64,000 nt of DNA from Physcia stellaris. Its lineage: Eukaryota; Ascomycota; Lecanoromycetes; Caliciales; Physciaceae. Positions 21,401 through 32,304 of this stretch are shown here, piece by piece; position 1 is the first letter of the stretch, and the number at the start of each line of letters is the position of its first letter. The notes beneath the pieces are model-generated. The model searched no databases and was not told the DNA's origin. It saw only the letters and a list, made by a program, of their open reading frames with translations. Position numbers and translations under genes: made by a program. Where the stretch lies: assembly GCA_018902385.1 (NCBI GenBank), contig JABSSW010000040.1, positions 1 through 64,000 of the forward strand, read 5' to 3'.

Positions 21401-21934
21401 GCAAGTGGCTGTGCAATGGCAGTGATGAGCAAGCGGTATGGCACGGAGAAGAGATCACTTAACAGCGGGCTTCGGGATGATGATGCGAAGTGTCACCTCA
21501 GTTGGCGCAAGAGCAAGGTCGATATGGATCAAGTGCGGACAGGTTTCAAGAAATGGGGGTTCGAGCTCCTAACGGGACGTACTTCTGTCGTTGTGACGAA
21601 TCGAGAGGGGGCATAGACCGATTGCGGGTATTTGTAGACTGATATCGGAGATCACCGGTTACATGTAGTGGCAGACGGCTCTGTAACGGTTTTCTCAATG
21701 GGAAGTCTTGCGCCCATTGCGAATTTGCTCCTTGATCTAGGTGATGATTTGATACAAACTCGAGGTTTTATTGGCGCTGATGTCCTTCCGTGGTCCCTCA
21801 GGGTTGCCGATAGCACTCCAGGAGAGCGGAGGATCTTAGGAGGTGATGGACCTAATCTCTGGAAAAACATATAATCGTGGGTCAGGACCTCACTAAAACC
21901 CGGGGCCTCCCTTTAAGACCCCGAACCAATGGCT

Positions 21935-21994
21935 GCAGTATGGGTATCCCTATTAGTCTAATATTATTCAGTATGGATATCCCTATTAGTCTAC
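21935..21994 (+). repeat. Short direct repeat downstream of the Cys-rich membrane-protein gene
   Basis: CAGTATGG-(G/A)TATCCCTATTAGTCTA occurs twice, about 33 bases apart, just beyond the 3-prime end of the minus-strand gene. No function is evident. Confidence 0.7.
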
Positions 21995-22037
21995 TGTTAT
22001 CACCGTCATCAAACCCCTGTCGACTATTGACGAGTCC

Positions 22038-23283
22038 TCATATCCAGTTCTGCTCAGTTCGGCGATTGGCAGACATTTCAGTCGGCATCTCCCTATCCAC
22101 CGGCATTTCCCAATCTGTATTTGCCACCTCGAACATCGGTATTGATTTGACGCTGATGGGGTAGCTGATGTGATATTTCTTCTTTTGTGGTTTTCGCCGT
22201 TGTCGTCGGATGAACCATACCATGGCTCCCACGAAAAAGAGTCCCAGTATGATGCATAAACCGACTCCAAGGCCAATAGAGGTCTTGACTCCGTGGTGTT
22301 CGGTTGGGGGTTCCGCTTCGCTTGCCTTTGAGTTGGAAGGGTCGGGTATGGGTGATGAAGTTGGCGGCAATATACTCATGCTCGGTGTTGGTGAAATGCC
22401 TGTAGATTGTAGAGATCTTCGTGATAAAGATGTACCGGTGTTTGGAGTTGTTTGATGGTCGGTTGTGCGAGAAGCATTGAAAGTTGTTCCGACATCTGTG
22501 AAGTGGACCGAATCCGACGCTGGAGTCGGCGTGGCTGGTGTAGAGGATTTGAGGCGTGTGCTACTAACAGGTCGTGGAGGAGTTGACTTCGCTCTAGGTT
22601 CGGTGGCAGTGACAGTGCTGACTAAATTATGGTATACGGTCTGTATTGACAATCTTGAAATGGTTGAGAAATGATTGACCACTGATATTACTGATACCGT
22701 TGATTTTGGATCGGCCAAAACTGGCTTCAATTCAAAAGTTGGGCCCACTGGACAGCAGTCGTTATCATCCGTCTTACAACAATACGTATGAGGACCACAG
22801 CCACTCATCATTGGGTGTTCTGTAAGAGAATTATTCATAAATTGGTCAGCAGAGCTTTTCTTCAAAAGCGATTGGGGAGACGGCTGATCAGCATCATTTC
22901 GGAGCCGTCACGTAATTTTTGGCTGGAGAAAACAGATTGAAAATGGCTAACATACCTTGGCAGAATAATGGACAATCACCTGACCGCCATGACTGGTCTG
23001 TGCAAGTCCCGCGACTTATCGTCCTGGACGCATCGGCCGAGACACAGACATTGTCGACGTTGCATAGCCAACCATCACCGCAGCATGTAGATACCGAAGC
23101 CTGGGGATCGCATGGAATGTCATTTGGCGCAACAGTCCCATCCGGACTATAACAAACTTGTTGTGCTCTTGCGAAAATAGTCGACGTAATAGCAGTGGTG
23201 AGCGCGATGAGTCTTGCGAGGTGTAGTGGAAATCGCAGTCGGGATCTGCGAAGTAAACAATGACGACAGCTCATGGATCCCAT
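22038..23283 (-). CDS. Cys-rich, Ser/Thr-rich single-pass surface protein (paralogue 1)
   Basis: Two exons on minus. Exon 1 (23,283 to ~22,956) encodes a signal peptide (LIALTTAITSTIFARAQQ) and CYSPDGT..., then STCCGDGWLC and GTCTDQSWRSGDCPLFCQ. The GTATGT donor and CTTACAG acceptor give an intron of about 130 bases (22,955-22,823). Exon 2 continues with MSGCGPHTYCCKTDDNDCC, a ~110-residue Ser/Thr/Pro stretch, a transmembrane helix (GVGLCIILGLFFVGAMVWFI), a stop-transfer RRQRRKPQKKK and a cytosolic tail ending MSANRRTEQNWI. This sensor-like layout (Cys-rich ectodomain, mucin-like stalk, one helix) recurs in filamentous ascomycetes; ligand unknown. The start is the first Met of the frame; a second, MSCRHCLL, lies 3 residues in. 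An inverted paralogue is at 29,388. Confidence 0.8.
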
Positions 23284-24050
23284 TTCATATGCTCACATGT
23301 CATTGAGAAGACGCTGGCTGTTGGTGTCTACCATTGAAGGGAAGAAGCAGTATCGAAAGTGAAAGCATGCGGATTCTTACTTGAAAAGGAGGCTCATCAA
23401 TGCGCGCAGGAGGCACAGTAGGATTGTACTACTTGATTGTTTGACTACCCTCTCCTTGTGTGCATTGACTATGCATTCGAGGTGGCAGAGCAAACTTCGT
23501 TACCAATGGTCCAAGCAAATTTGATCTCTAGAGGAAATTCCTCCGTATCGTAAATTTAGAAGATCAGGATTGGGGCAACCCAGAGGCAGCGGGTGCCAAT
23601 TTTATGGAAACTACACGATCAATGATAGAGCTCATCCTATTTGCTAAGGTATGTTGTCCCGCGTGGCGCGCGAGTGTAAGCCTAGGTACCTTCCGTCCCC
23701 TTGAACGGGGTGTAGATCCGAAATATCCAGTAATTTGGATGTTAGCCACGTCGCGCTCAGAACCCTGAGACATCATCTTGATCGTAGAGTAGCCTGATAT
23801 CCCGAGAAGCTGAGACTGAAATTTCGACTTTAATAAGAAGAGATTACCTGCTGCCGTAGTTCTATTGCAATTCAAGCAATCAGCATGAGTCTGCAGAGTT
23901 GGGAAGACACGTGAGCTGGCGATTAAGCTTGGCTTACGGAGATCCGCACCATTAGTCCTGTCACTGGCCCTAACCCTATGGGGGCATAAAATGGGGACAA
24001 TACTCGTTATTTTGGCCGCAAAGATGTAGCGCATTTCACATACCACTTGT
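23284..24050. other. No gene; edge of transposon-rich segment
   Basis: The minus-strand frame 23,564-24,055 has no recognisable feature. The block 23,940-23,980 contains GGCCCTAACCCTA and is the inverted partner of 27,460-27,505. Sequence becomes AT-rich at about 24,050. Confidence 0.5.
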
Positions 24051-24389
24051 GCCACGAATCCAAGTCAATTTCGATGTAAAATCTGTAAAATACCATTGTA
24101 AAATGACTATTATTATCCAATTAAACTTAATCGCAATTGTTTTGATGTTAAATCGTCGCTGTTCTGATGAAATTGCGTCATTGTCGCAAAACTCCCACAT
24201 GCGAAATTTGCGAAATATTAAATCTCAAATTCATTCATTTATTCTTATATTCCGGTTTAACGCCTGTTTTCCGTTTTGTATAAACCAATCTTCTTTTTCG
24301 AAATTGTAAGAACGTACATGATTTTTGTTTGAAATTTCAACAATTTCATCGCGCTTCGTTGATCATAATCACGTCCGCTGATTTTTTTT

Positions 24390-25862
24390 TTTCTGTACTC
24401 ATTTTTTTCGTAATTCAATAATCTTCTGAATATGACGTGGACATTCGTTCGATTCAATGTTGTATACGTGTTTGAATGAGTTTTTGTATCATAAACGTCT
24501 GAATGTCGTCGTCATATTCTTTTTCGTTTTCGGAATGCCTGAATCAATTAGCGAATTGAAAATTTGTTGTATAGAAGTAAACTCATTTCTTTCGTCAACT
24601 TTGCGTTTCATTCATCATCAACAAAACTCTATCATGTTCAAATCGAGCGAATTGCCGCACCAAAGAAACTTCATAACATTGACATTCATGAAGACTCTGT
24701 GTAAAATCAGCAGACGTCGTTAAAAAAAAAAAATAATGATTCACTGATTTTGCATTTTCGAAACATGTGATGAAGCATCGTTCTTCATGACGAAAATGTT
24801 CGATTTATTTTTCTGACATTTCAAAGCAAAAATCAAGCAAGTGAAAAAAGAATCTGCTTTTGATAGCGAAATCAATCAATATCATTTCTAGTTTTTCGTT
24901 CTATCTTGTCGTGATTTTTGTCTCATTTTCATTGAGATTTCATTTTTTCAAATTGTTGAAGCAAGTCTTCGAATCGCATTGTTGAGTTTTCATTCGATTT
25001 TCATGATTGATTTCAGTCGCTTGTTCATGACACTAATGATTTTTTTGACTAACTTTCGTTCTTTCACAGTCTCGTTTTTGAAGATGTGACAAGAATTTTT
25101 CTTGTCATAAGAAAAACAATTTCAGAACATAAATTCCGAAAAATTTGTTATCGAGAGTAGTACATCGAAGGCGATTTATTCTAAAAAAGCTTATTTTTTC
25201 AACGAGATCGCACACACGTTTTAGAATACTTCTCATCAACTTTACGTCAAATCCGTATTTTTTTCGACGATTTGTCATTACGTCAATAAACTCTCCGCAT
25301 GAAATAAAAAGTTTACACATGATTACGCTGATTTCATCGATCCATATGACGTTTTTTCAATTTTCAATAGTTCAGTTTTCGTACTTTTTAGCGAATTCAT
25401 AGCGATTTTGCTTCATCTTGTCCGTCAGACCTGATTTCCGTGTAAATTTGACGCAATGAAAATCGTTCTTCTTGAAAATGCGACGTATGATAAAACCGAA
25501 ACATCGTGTTCGTATTCTAAAATTCCAACAGACATTTCGCGATCGTTGCGATCTTTTTGCACTGAGTTTGTTAACAGAATTATCATACACAATCTGAAAT
25601 ATATGATTTATTTGAGATCAGAATCGCTTTCTTTTTCGCAGGGCCACAAATAATTCGACCGGCCTAAACGGATCGCATTTTGTACGTACTCAATTTTCAG
25701 AACTGAAAAGCTTTCTGGATCGAAGTTTCGATCTTTCGTTTTCTGCAGAAGACGTCAAACTGTACGAGAACGCTTGATATCGACTGTTGTACAAGCGTTC
25801 ATTGCAGATACTCCATACGTGTAAAGAGCAAGAATCTGAAAACGCTGAGCATCGATATACAT
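24390..25862 (-). pseudogene. Tc1/mariner (DDE_3) transposase remnant
   Basis: Domain order on minus: an HTH region near 25,862-25,700 (FQILALYTYGVSAM...IKRSRTV, then IEYVQNAIRLGRSN); a second HTH-like region near 25,590-25,380 (RKSGLTDKMKQNRYEFAKKYEN); the first catalytic-Asp region near 25,340 (WKNVIWIDEISVIM, compare NVIWTDETSVIL); and the last catalytic region near 24,650 (SLDLNMIEFCWWWMKRK, compare NSPDLNMIEPCWPWMKRK), ending ECPRHIQKIIEL. The frame is interrupted by several stops and frame changes over ~490 codons; for example, two adjacent frames are needed between 25,590 and 25,105. Such enzymes cut and paste the element at TA dinucleotides; this copy cannot encode an active one. Confidence 0.85.
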
Positions 25863-26439
25863 GACGCTTTGTGAACGTTATTTAATTGACTTTTTGACCT
25901 GATGAAACGTGTAAAAAGCGCAATGACGAAAAATTTTCATTTTTTCGTCATTAATCACGTGTTTCCACGCGTTTTCGTTTTTCTGCCTTGTTAGCAGTCT
26001 TGATAGCTCGAGTATTTATTGGAAAAGCGACATTGACCGCAGCAATAGTAGCAGTTGCAACTGAAGCGATCGCAACGAATTCAAAAAGTTGTCGAGATTC
26101 GTCGTCTTCGAATCAAATGCTCGAGTTCAGTTCATCGATCTGAGAGAAAAGAAAAGCAAATGAAAAGCTCTGACTCTAGATGAACGTCTTTGTATCACAG
26201 CAGAAACAGAAGACGTCGCTAACTGAGTCACAACAAAAACAGAAACAGAAGCAAGAGCAGAAGCAAAAATGGAAAACTCGTCAGAAAAAAACGACTTCTC
26301 ACTAAAAATAACGATTTCTCAACGGAATCATCAGATTTCTCGAAGTCTGATGACTCAACCGCTACAAAAATCTGCTTGAAATATCAACAGAAAACCGATG
26401 TGACGTCACAACAGGAAGTTCACGCAAAGAACCGGCAGG

Positions 26440-26500
26440 AGGTCGTACTGAGGCCGAAACAGAAGGTCGTACTGAGGCCGAAACAGGAGGTTGTACTGAG
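26440..26500 (+). repeat. 27 bp tandem repeat
   Basis: AGGTCGTACTGAGGCCGAAAC-type unit repeated about three times, the last diverged. The preceding ACAGAAGCAAGAGCAGAAGC stretch (26,215-26,275) is simple-sequence too. If coding it would give Thr/Glu-rich repeats (GRTEAET), but no long frame persists. Confidence 0.75.
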
Positions 26501-27028
26501 GTGGTGATATCGGCCGAAGGAGATAATTCGAAGCATTTGCACGAGGCCTCGAGACCTAGTAGTCATGATAAAGAGAACATCTTCTTTGAACGGCATATTG
26601 GCTGATATTCGGATGAGTTTCCAGGTTACAAATGAAAATACTGAAGTGAAAAATAGAGATTTTACTCAGAAACAGCACGGAAAAATCACGATACTTATGA
26701 GAATTCATTCGTTTTTTTTTTGTTTGCTTGAACGTTCTCGCGATGCTTTTTCGATCATTGAGAATTCCGAAAACAAAATCTGGATTTTCTGCAAATCGAC
26801 GATTTCACACCCAAATTCAGAAGGCGAACGAGACTTTTCACGCTTTGATATTTGATATTGAAAGTTTCACATTCTTTCATTGATGATCTGATCATTGAGA
26901 CTTGAGATATCTCGAGTCTAAAAATCAATTTCACACCGAAAAAGCGAAAGAGAAATGAGACTTCTCGGGTTTTAGAGATTTCACATCTACTCAATAAATG
27001 AAGAAGGCAAGATGAAATCATTAGAGTT

Positions 27029-27290
27029 CGAGAAATCGATTGTGTCTCGGCTTTCACACCAAAATCGCTAGAGATATACGAGATTTCTCACGGAAGTGCT
27101 CGGTTTCTGCATTGTAAATCTAGACTCCATATCATCGCTCAACGTGGCTTGAGAAAATCGATTGTGTCTCGGCTTTCACAGATGTTTTCACACCAAAATC
27201 GCTAGAGATATACGAGATTTCTCACGAAAGTGCTCGATTTCTGCATTGTAGATCTAGCACTCCAGATCATAAGCCAACGTGGCTTGAGAA
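27029..27290 (+). repeat. Two-copy tandem repeat, ~122-135 bp
   Basis: 27,029-27,150 and 27,151-27,288 share GAAAATCGATTGTGTCTCGG, ...CACCAAAATCGCTAGAGATA..., ...TTTCTGCATTGTA... and end CAACGTGGCTTGAG. The second copy has a small internal duplication of TTTCACA. No coding potential recognised. Confidence 0.85.
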
Positions 27291-27509
27291 TGAAGTCATT
27301 TTCATCCAGATTGGGAGAATTCTACATACAAAAGAGAATAGATCATTCGAGATTTTCCAAAACGTGCACGTCTTTTATTGGGAGTCACATCATATCAGAT
27401 GACTTTCAGATTCTGATCACCTGACTCTCAGCCCTAATGGTGGGGTGTATGTGAAGCCCTAACCTAGGGTTAGGGCCAGTGACAGAACTAATGGTGTGGG
27501 TCTCCGTAT

Positions 27510-29387
27510 CGGAGTCGGCACCCGTATTGGGAAGAACCCCTCTGGAGGATGTATCCGCTAGGCTATCGAATCTTAAGTGGTAGCCTGAGGGGATGTGGCA
27601 AAAACTGTGACTTTCGACGACCTTGTGGGGGTGATCTAGCAATTTGACGGTGGCTTGAAGAGAGCGTACCGACCGAGAGACCAGATTCCCATCCAACAGG
27701 TATTAGCAACCAGAGTACTTCAGACTGTAGACCGTCGCCATAGCATTGCTCTCAGGCTGGAGCTTTCCGCGTGTGGTCGTGGTGTGAGCGATGGTCTCAA
27801 AGACTCTCGGAGCCAACAATCATTGACTCCAAGTTCCCGGCAGCCAGTGGAGCCAACCAGATTGACGCGCTTAGCGCTTTAGGCGACCAGTCAGGATCTT
27901 TAAGCTTGGATTAAGGACGGGAGGTACTCCGTGGCGGACCGAGATTAGGGCTGAGTTTATTTGGTGGGGGTGCAAGTTGGGGGCTCGTGTGACTGCTGTT
28001 ACCCAACTTCAAACACGATGGTCAAAAAGGGAAAGAAAATGCGAGCTGTGAGCCAGGTCATTTGTTCCCTCACTGAGAATTCATTTCGAGATGCTTAAGG
28101 ACACCACAAACGAAATTACCTCAGCCCCAGACTTCCATTGAAACCTCTCCTGCAAAGGAGCACAGGGCGCCGTGTGCGCCGAAGTTATTGGTCTTGCTGT
28201 TTAGTGGACTCTTGGCATGCTGTTGCCAGACATGTCAGATTTAAGGATGAAAGCCTGATCGTACGAGTATCTATTTATATGTTTTGACGTCCTGGTTCCT
28301 CAACAACTAATCGTTACATACTGAACTGCACCACAAGAAGATTATGTATTGGTAGGTTCCTGATTGCCCTTGAAGCGGCAGGTCTTTGATCTACCGGTTC
28401 TTGCTGATCGGTAATCTCAATACATCTACGAAGAGGCACGGACTTGGTGCCGCTACGCTTTTATTTGGACCAGTACACGACTGAGTTTGCCACTGAACTG
28501 GCGCTGAGGAAACTTCACGTTCCTTTCCGAGCCAAGAGTCACCATGTGGATCTGCGAATGACCAAACATGTGTCGTGGTAAAGCCGAAGTCTGTGGCACC
28601 TTTCAGCTGGTTTTGGTAAAACTTATCGATTGGCACAGTTTGATGCCTTTTGCCTAAGGCGAGGAAGATCGGATGCCTACACCACTGAACTCTCGACATG
28701 ATCAACGCCTTGCCACGTTTCTAGAAATCCCACGTCTCATTACCGCAAGGGTCATTAGGATTGAGAGGCTTAGACAGATAGATGTGTTGCTATCCAGAAA
28801 GTCATGCTTTGGGTAGTCAAAATTTTGCAAGCTAAGCATTCTCGGAAAATCCTCTTTCTGAAACTTTCCAAAGGAGTGTCTCTACTGCTTGTGTAAGTCT
28901 GCGGCCGATCAAAAACAATGTTGAAGACACTAAATTTTTCTGCATTATACGTGGTCATTAGAAGCAAAGAAACAAGCCTGAGCGCCAACGCAATCCACTG
29001 TGATTACTGCCAATTCCTGTAACACTGCTCGTGAAATTGTTCGCCTTACGAAAAATTATCAAAGCTATAGTAAGGAGAACTGTGACCCTTGTCAGTTTCT
29101 TCATTGTTGGACTTCGTGAGAAGGATACCTAACTATTGGAGCGCAAGACTTTGTTCATTTGTCTCTCTGCTTTGCCACTTGAGCTGCATTATTCCCAGAA
29201 GACACTAAATGGCGTATCGAGGATCTAGGTGTTACGAAACCCCTGAACCGCCTCTCCAGCGCTTGAGGCTCTCTATCGATCATGGAAGCTGGTCTCCATT
29301 GACTCAAGCTTGTATACAACTATTCTCATTCTACAGAAGGCTGCTAGATTTTCAAGAATAAGCGCATCCATATCATGATTAGCGTCA
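27510..29387. other. No convincing gene
   Basis: About 1.9 kb of GC-balanced DNA. The frames at 27,655-27,882 (plus) and 28,391-28,705 and 28,770-28,988 (minus) lack domains or supporting splice context. The last ~200 bases upstream of 29,388 are likely the promoter of the surface-protein paralogue. Confidence 0.5.
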
Positions 29388-30587
29388 ATGTTTCTTTTAC
29401 TACTTCGACGAATTATCTCGACGCACTCCGTATTTCAAGCCGCTCTTGGTTTGACGCCTGTGACTCATGCGCAAAGTACGCAACGAACGTGCTTCTTCCC
29501 CAACGGTAACGTTGCGGAAGATAGTGTTCCTTGTTTTCCGTCCAGTTCGGTATCTCTATGCTGCGGACCAGGCTGGGACTGTACCTTGGATAACGTGTGT
29601 GTTGCATATCAAGATGATGGAAGCGATGCCCCCGGGAATGCTAGAGGGACTTGCACAGACAAATCATGGCAATCTGGCAGTTGTCCTTTATTTTGCAACG
29701 GTATGTGTATTTGGCGTATCGATCAGTTATTTCAAAGACCTTAACTATTCTACCAGAGAAAGACGTGATAGACATTGGTGTATGCCGTGCACTCCCTCAT
29801 ACTTTCCACCTCCGAGATAGAGAAACTACTAATCATAGTGGTCACAGTGATTCCTTATGCCTTGAATGATGGCCAATTAATGAATGATTGTGGGAATTAC
29901 ACTTACTGTTGCATTGCCGAAGGTCCTAAACATAGCACCTCCTGCTGTGCTGGTGAGATATTTCACCTGGACCAGGTTTCAGTCTCGGCGGAAGCAACTG
30001 TCCGAACCGTGTCTGTGCCTTTGACGAACACTCTACTAGTCACTAATACCCAAACGCATACCGACTCATCTCAACGTCACTTTGTTAACTCTAGGAGCAC
30101 CTTTTCACAGTCTCTTTCGACAGAATCATCAACTGTTACACTGCAAGCTATTGAGCCTTCAGTCCTTGACCCACCGGCGAATAACTCCGGCAGTGTGAGA
30201 TCCTCCCTCATCCAGACGCTTCTTACTTCATCTACTTACGCATCGCTCGCATAGCTCAGGGCTATGGCGTCTTCTACTCTGCAATTCAGCACCTCAACCT
30301 CCATAGCGGAATACCACGGATTAAATGCCACTCCTGGCCATGAGATTAGTCTGTGTCTCTTATCAGGCCTGTGCTTCACTGGGGCGTTGATCTGGTTCAT
30401 TCGAAGACACCGACGGAAGCATCCCTCAAAGAAGAAATTACATATCAGTTCCCCAATAAACGCCAGAACCAATCAAGTACCAATGTTTGAGACCGCCAAC
30501 ACAGATCGGGAACTGCCGGTAGATCGAGAAGAAATGCCCGCTGAAATGTCAGCCAACAGACGGACAGAACAAAATTGGATATAGAAG
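29388..30587 (+). pseudogene. Cys-rich surface protein paralogue 2, interrupted by an in-frame stop
   Basis: Inverted paralogue of 22,038-23,283. Exon 1 (29,388-29,700) encodes a hydrophobic N-terminus, CFFPNGNVAEDSVPC, SLCCGPGWDC and GTCTDKSWQSGSCPLFCN. A GTATGT donor at 29,701 and a GTCACAG acceptor near 29,847 define an intron. Exon 2 has MNDCGNYTYCC and a Ser/Thr stalk. The frame stops at a TAG at 30,252-30,254, yet the same frame then continues to the homologous helix (SLCLLSGLCFTGALIWFI), RRHRRKHPSKKK and the identical tail EMSANRRTEQNWI, ending near 30,584. The helix is shorter and more polar than in paralogue 1, consistent with decay. Stop-codon read-through, or a secreted short form, are alternatives. 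Confidence 0.75.
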
Positions 30588-30589
30588 GA

Positions 30590-32300
30590 GCACGCAGATC
30601 TGCAAAGACGAATTTTGCCACCGGTACAAAGACGATGGATCATGTTATACAGAAACTTCTTCGCTCGGAAACCGCCGCTGGGGATACTCCACCACATTGA
30701 GACGGAATTTGACATGAGGTTAGAATAGACTGCTTGTTTAATCAATACTCGCATCACGATTTCAACTTTTCACCACTGTTGAAGCTCCCTGTCGAGACAG
30801 AAGCGAATTCGCAAGCGCGAAAATATCTCGCATACACAAACTGATTCTGCAACGTGTGGACGAGCGCTTGAAGACTCAAGACGACGGGATACCTTAGTAG
30901 ATCACATAAAGGTACATATTTAACTTTGACTACTCTCCCAAGTCCGAAGTGCATCATCAACTCGCCAGTCAGCAATTGAAACCGCCTCCAGTCATTCTAC
31001 ATTCCCCAGGGCTATGGCAGCCAACTGGCGCCTTACTCTGTGACCCATAATCGCCCTTACTGAGACCTTAAGTCCCACCCGCATCCATCGCCATCGCAGC
31101 GCGCTCCCCATACTGCCCTCTCAGCCCCTGCTCCATTAGCACTGACTTAACCTACACCTTCTTGAATCTTGTATTTCGCTTCTCTTTCTCGTTGCAGTCG
31201 CTCCATACCTAGTCACCTTGGGAATCAATCATTCTCTTGATGCCGAGACTGATAGAGGTAGTATGCGTGTGACTGGTGCCAGGCGGGACAGGCGCGACTT
31301 GCCGGAGCTTTGATACTGTGACTTCGTAGTCATGATCACCCTTGGTCTTGTGATATTCACCAAGGCGTGCGACCACTTCCGATCAGCACTGCTGGGTTTG
31401 CTATCACTACGGAGCACCCGCCCCGGACGAAAGTGGGTGCCGATTTTGTCCTTATATTACTGCTCACATCGTCACTGAGATTTACCGAAAAAAGATTGAA
31501 CAAGCGGTAGCCCGACCGGGGAAGAATATCGAGTCGGAAGCTCCATTCACATCACTTAATCTTCTGGACTCCGAAGATGGGTCACCGTTTTGGCGTAAGG
31601 AGTAGGTACCTAGAGTGTGAAAGTAAGGAAAGTTTACACGAGAGGCATTAGGCCACCTTGAGGCTAGCGGCCTGGTATCTGGATGGGAAGGCAGGAATAC
31701 GAGAATACGAAGCCGACCAATCAGACGGTGCTTACAGAAACAAACTCCACGCTTACGGATGATTTGATGTGGTGACTTCTATGGAGTATCCAAGAGTTGA
31801 AATCCCCGTCTTCTATCTGGTCGGAAGTTTTGTCAACTCATCATACTTGAATTTCAAGTAGAAAACTTTGATCCCGGTGGCCCCCCTATGGACGTATCGG
31901 GTTCATCCTCTAGAAGGCTTATCTCAAAATAGAGTGAGTGGTGTAAGGCAGGAGGAGCTTATTGGGTGCCACTACATCAGGAGCTCATAATATGCCTACT
32001 TTACCCACCTGCCGTGAGCGCCAAACCAATCGCAACGATCTGCTTCCAATCAGGTCAGCCTCGTCGACATGTCCGACCGCTCCCAACCACTCAACCCGCG
32101 TCCTGACTGTGCGAGTGACGCACCGCGTTGCATGAAGGCTTGGACTGCCCTCTTCTCGGATCAAGCTTCCCTCATGCTGCATGATTTCCCCGCCGCGGGA
32201 CATATGATAATGTTACCATCTTTTCTCCCATTGTCCCCTTCGTAGCTCCAGAACCGCGAGCCATTTGACCAAACCCAGACCTAAATGATTCCAAAAAGCG
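30590..32300. other. No convincing gene
   Basis: About 1.7 kb. Short frames such as 31,985-32,203 (minus) have no recognisable features. No repeats were noted except scattered short words. It includes the promoter of the NLR gene. Confidence 0.5.
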
Positions 32301-32304
32301 CATC

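Larger units (their letters stand above)
24050..27420. mobile_element. AT-rich segment containing a decayed Tc1/mariner DNA transposon
   Basis: AT-rich, but less decayed than the left block. It holds the Tc1/mariner-type transposase remnant on minus (24,390-25,862) and, to the right, Glu/Lys/Thr-repeat and minisatellite DNA (26,170-27,290). No clear terminal inverted repeat with TA duplication was found, so the element borders are unresolved. Confidence 0.65.
23938..27507. repeat. Inverted ~45 bp repeat flanking the AT-rich transposon segment
   Basis: Bases 23,938-23,980 and 27,462-27,507 are near-identical in opposite orientation: TAGGGTTAGGGCCAGTGACA, then (G/A)ACTAATGGTG and GGATCTCC/GGGTCTCC. 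Each contains two telomere-like TTAGGG units. They bracket the whole AT-rich 24.05-27.42 kb segment, so they may be ends of a larger element or copies of one dispersed repeat. Confidence 0.7.

Noticed and set aside
20327-21458. Minus-strand Pro/Ser-rich frames as proteins
   Set aside because: They are translations of a purine-rich minisatellite; the internal repeats follow the DNA repeat, not a protein pattern.
23564-24055. 163-residue minus-strand frame
   Set aside because: No family features, and it overlaps the inverted repeat block next to transposon DNA.
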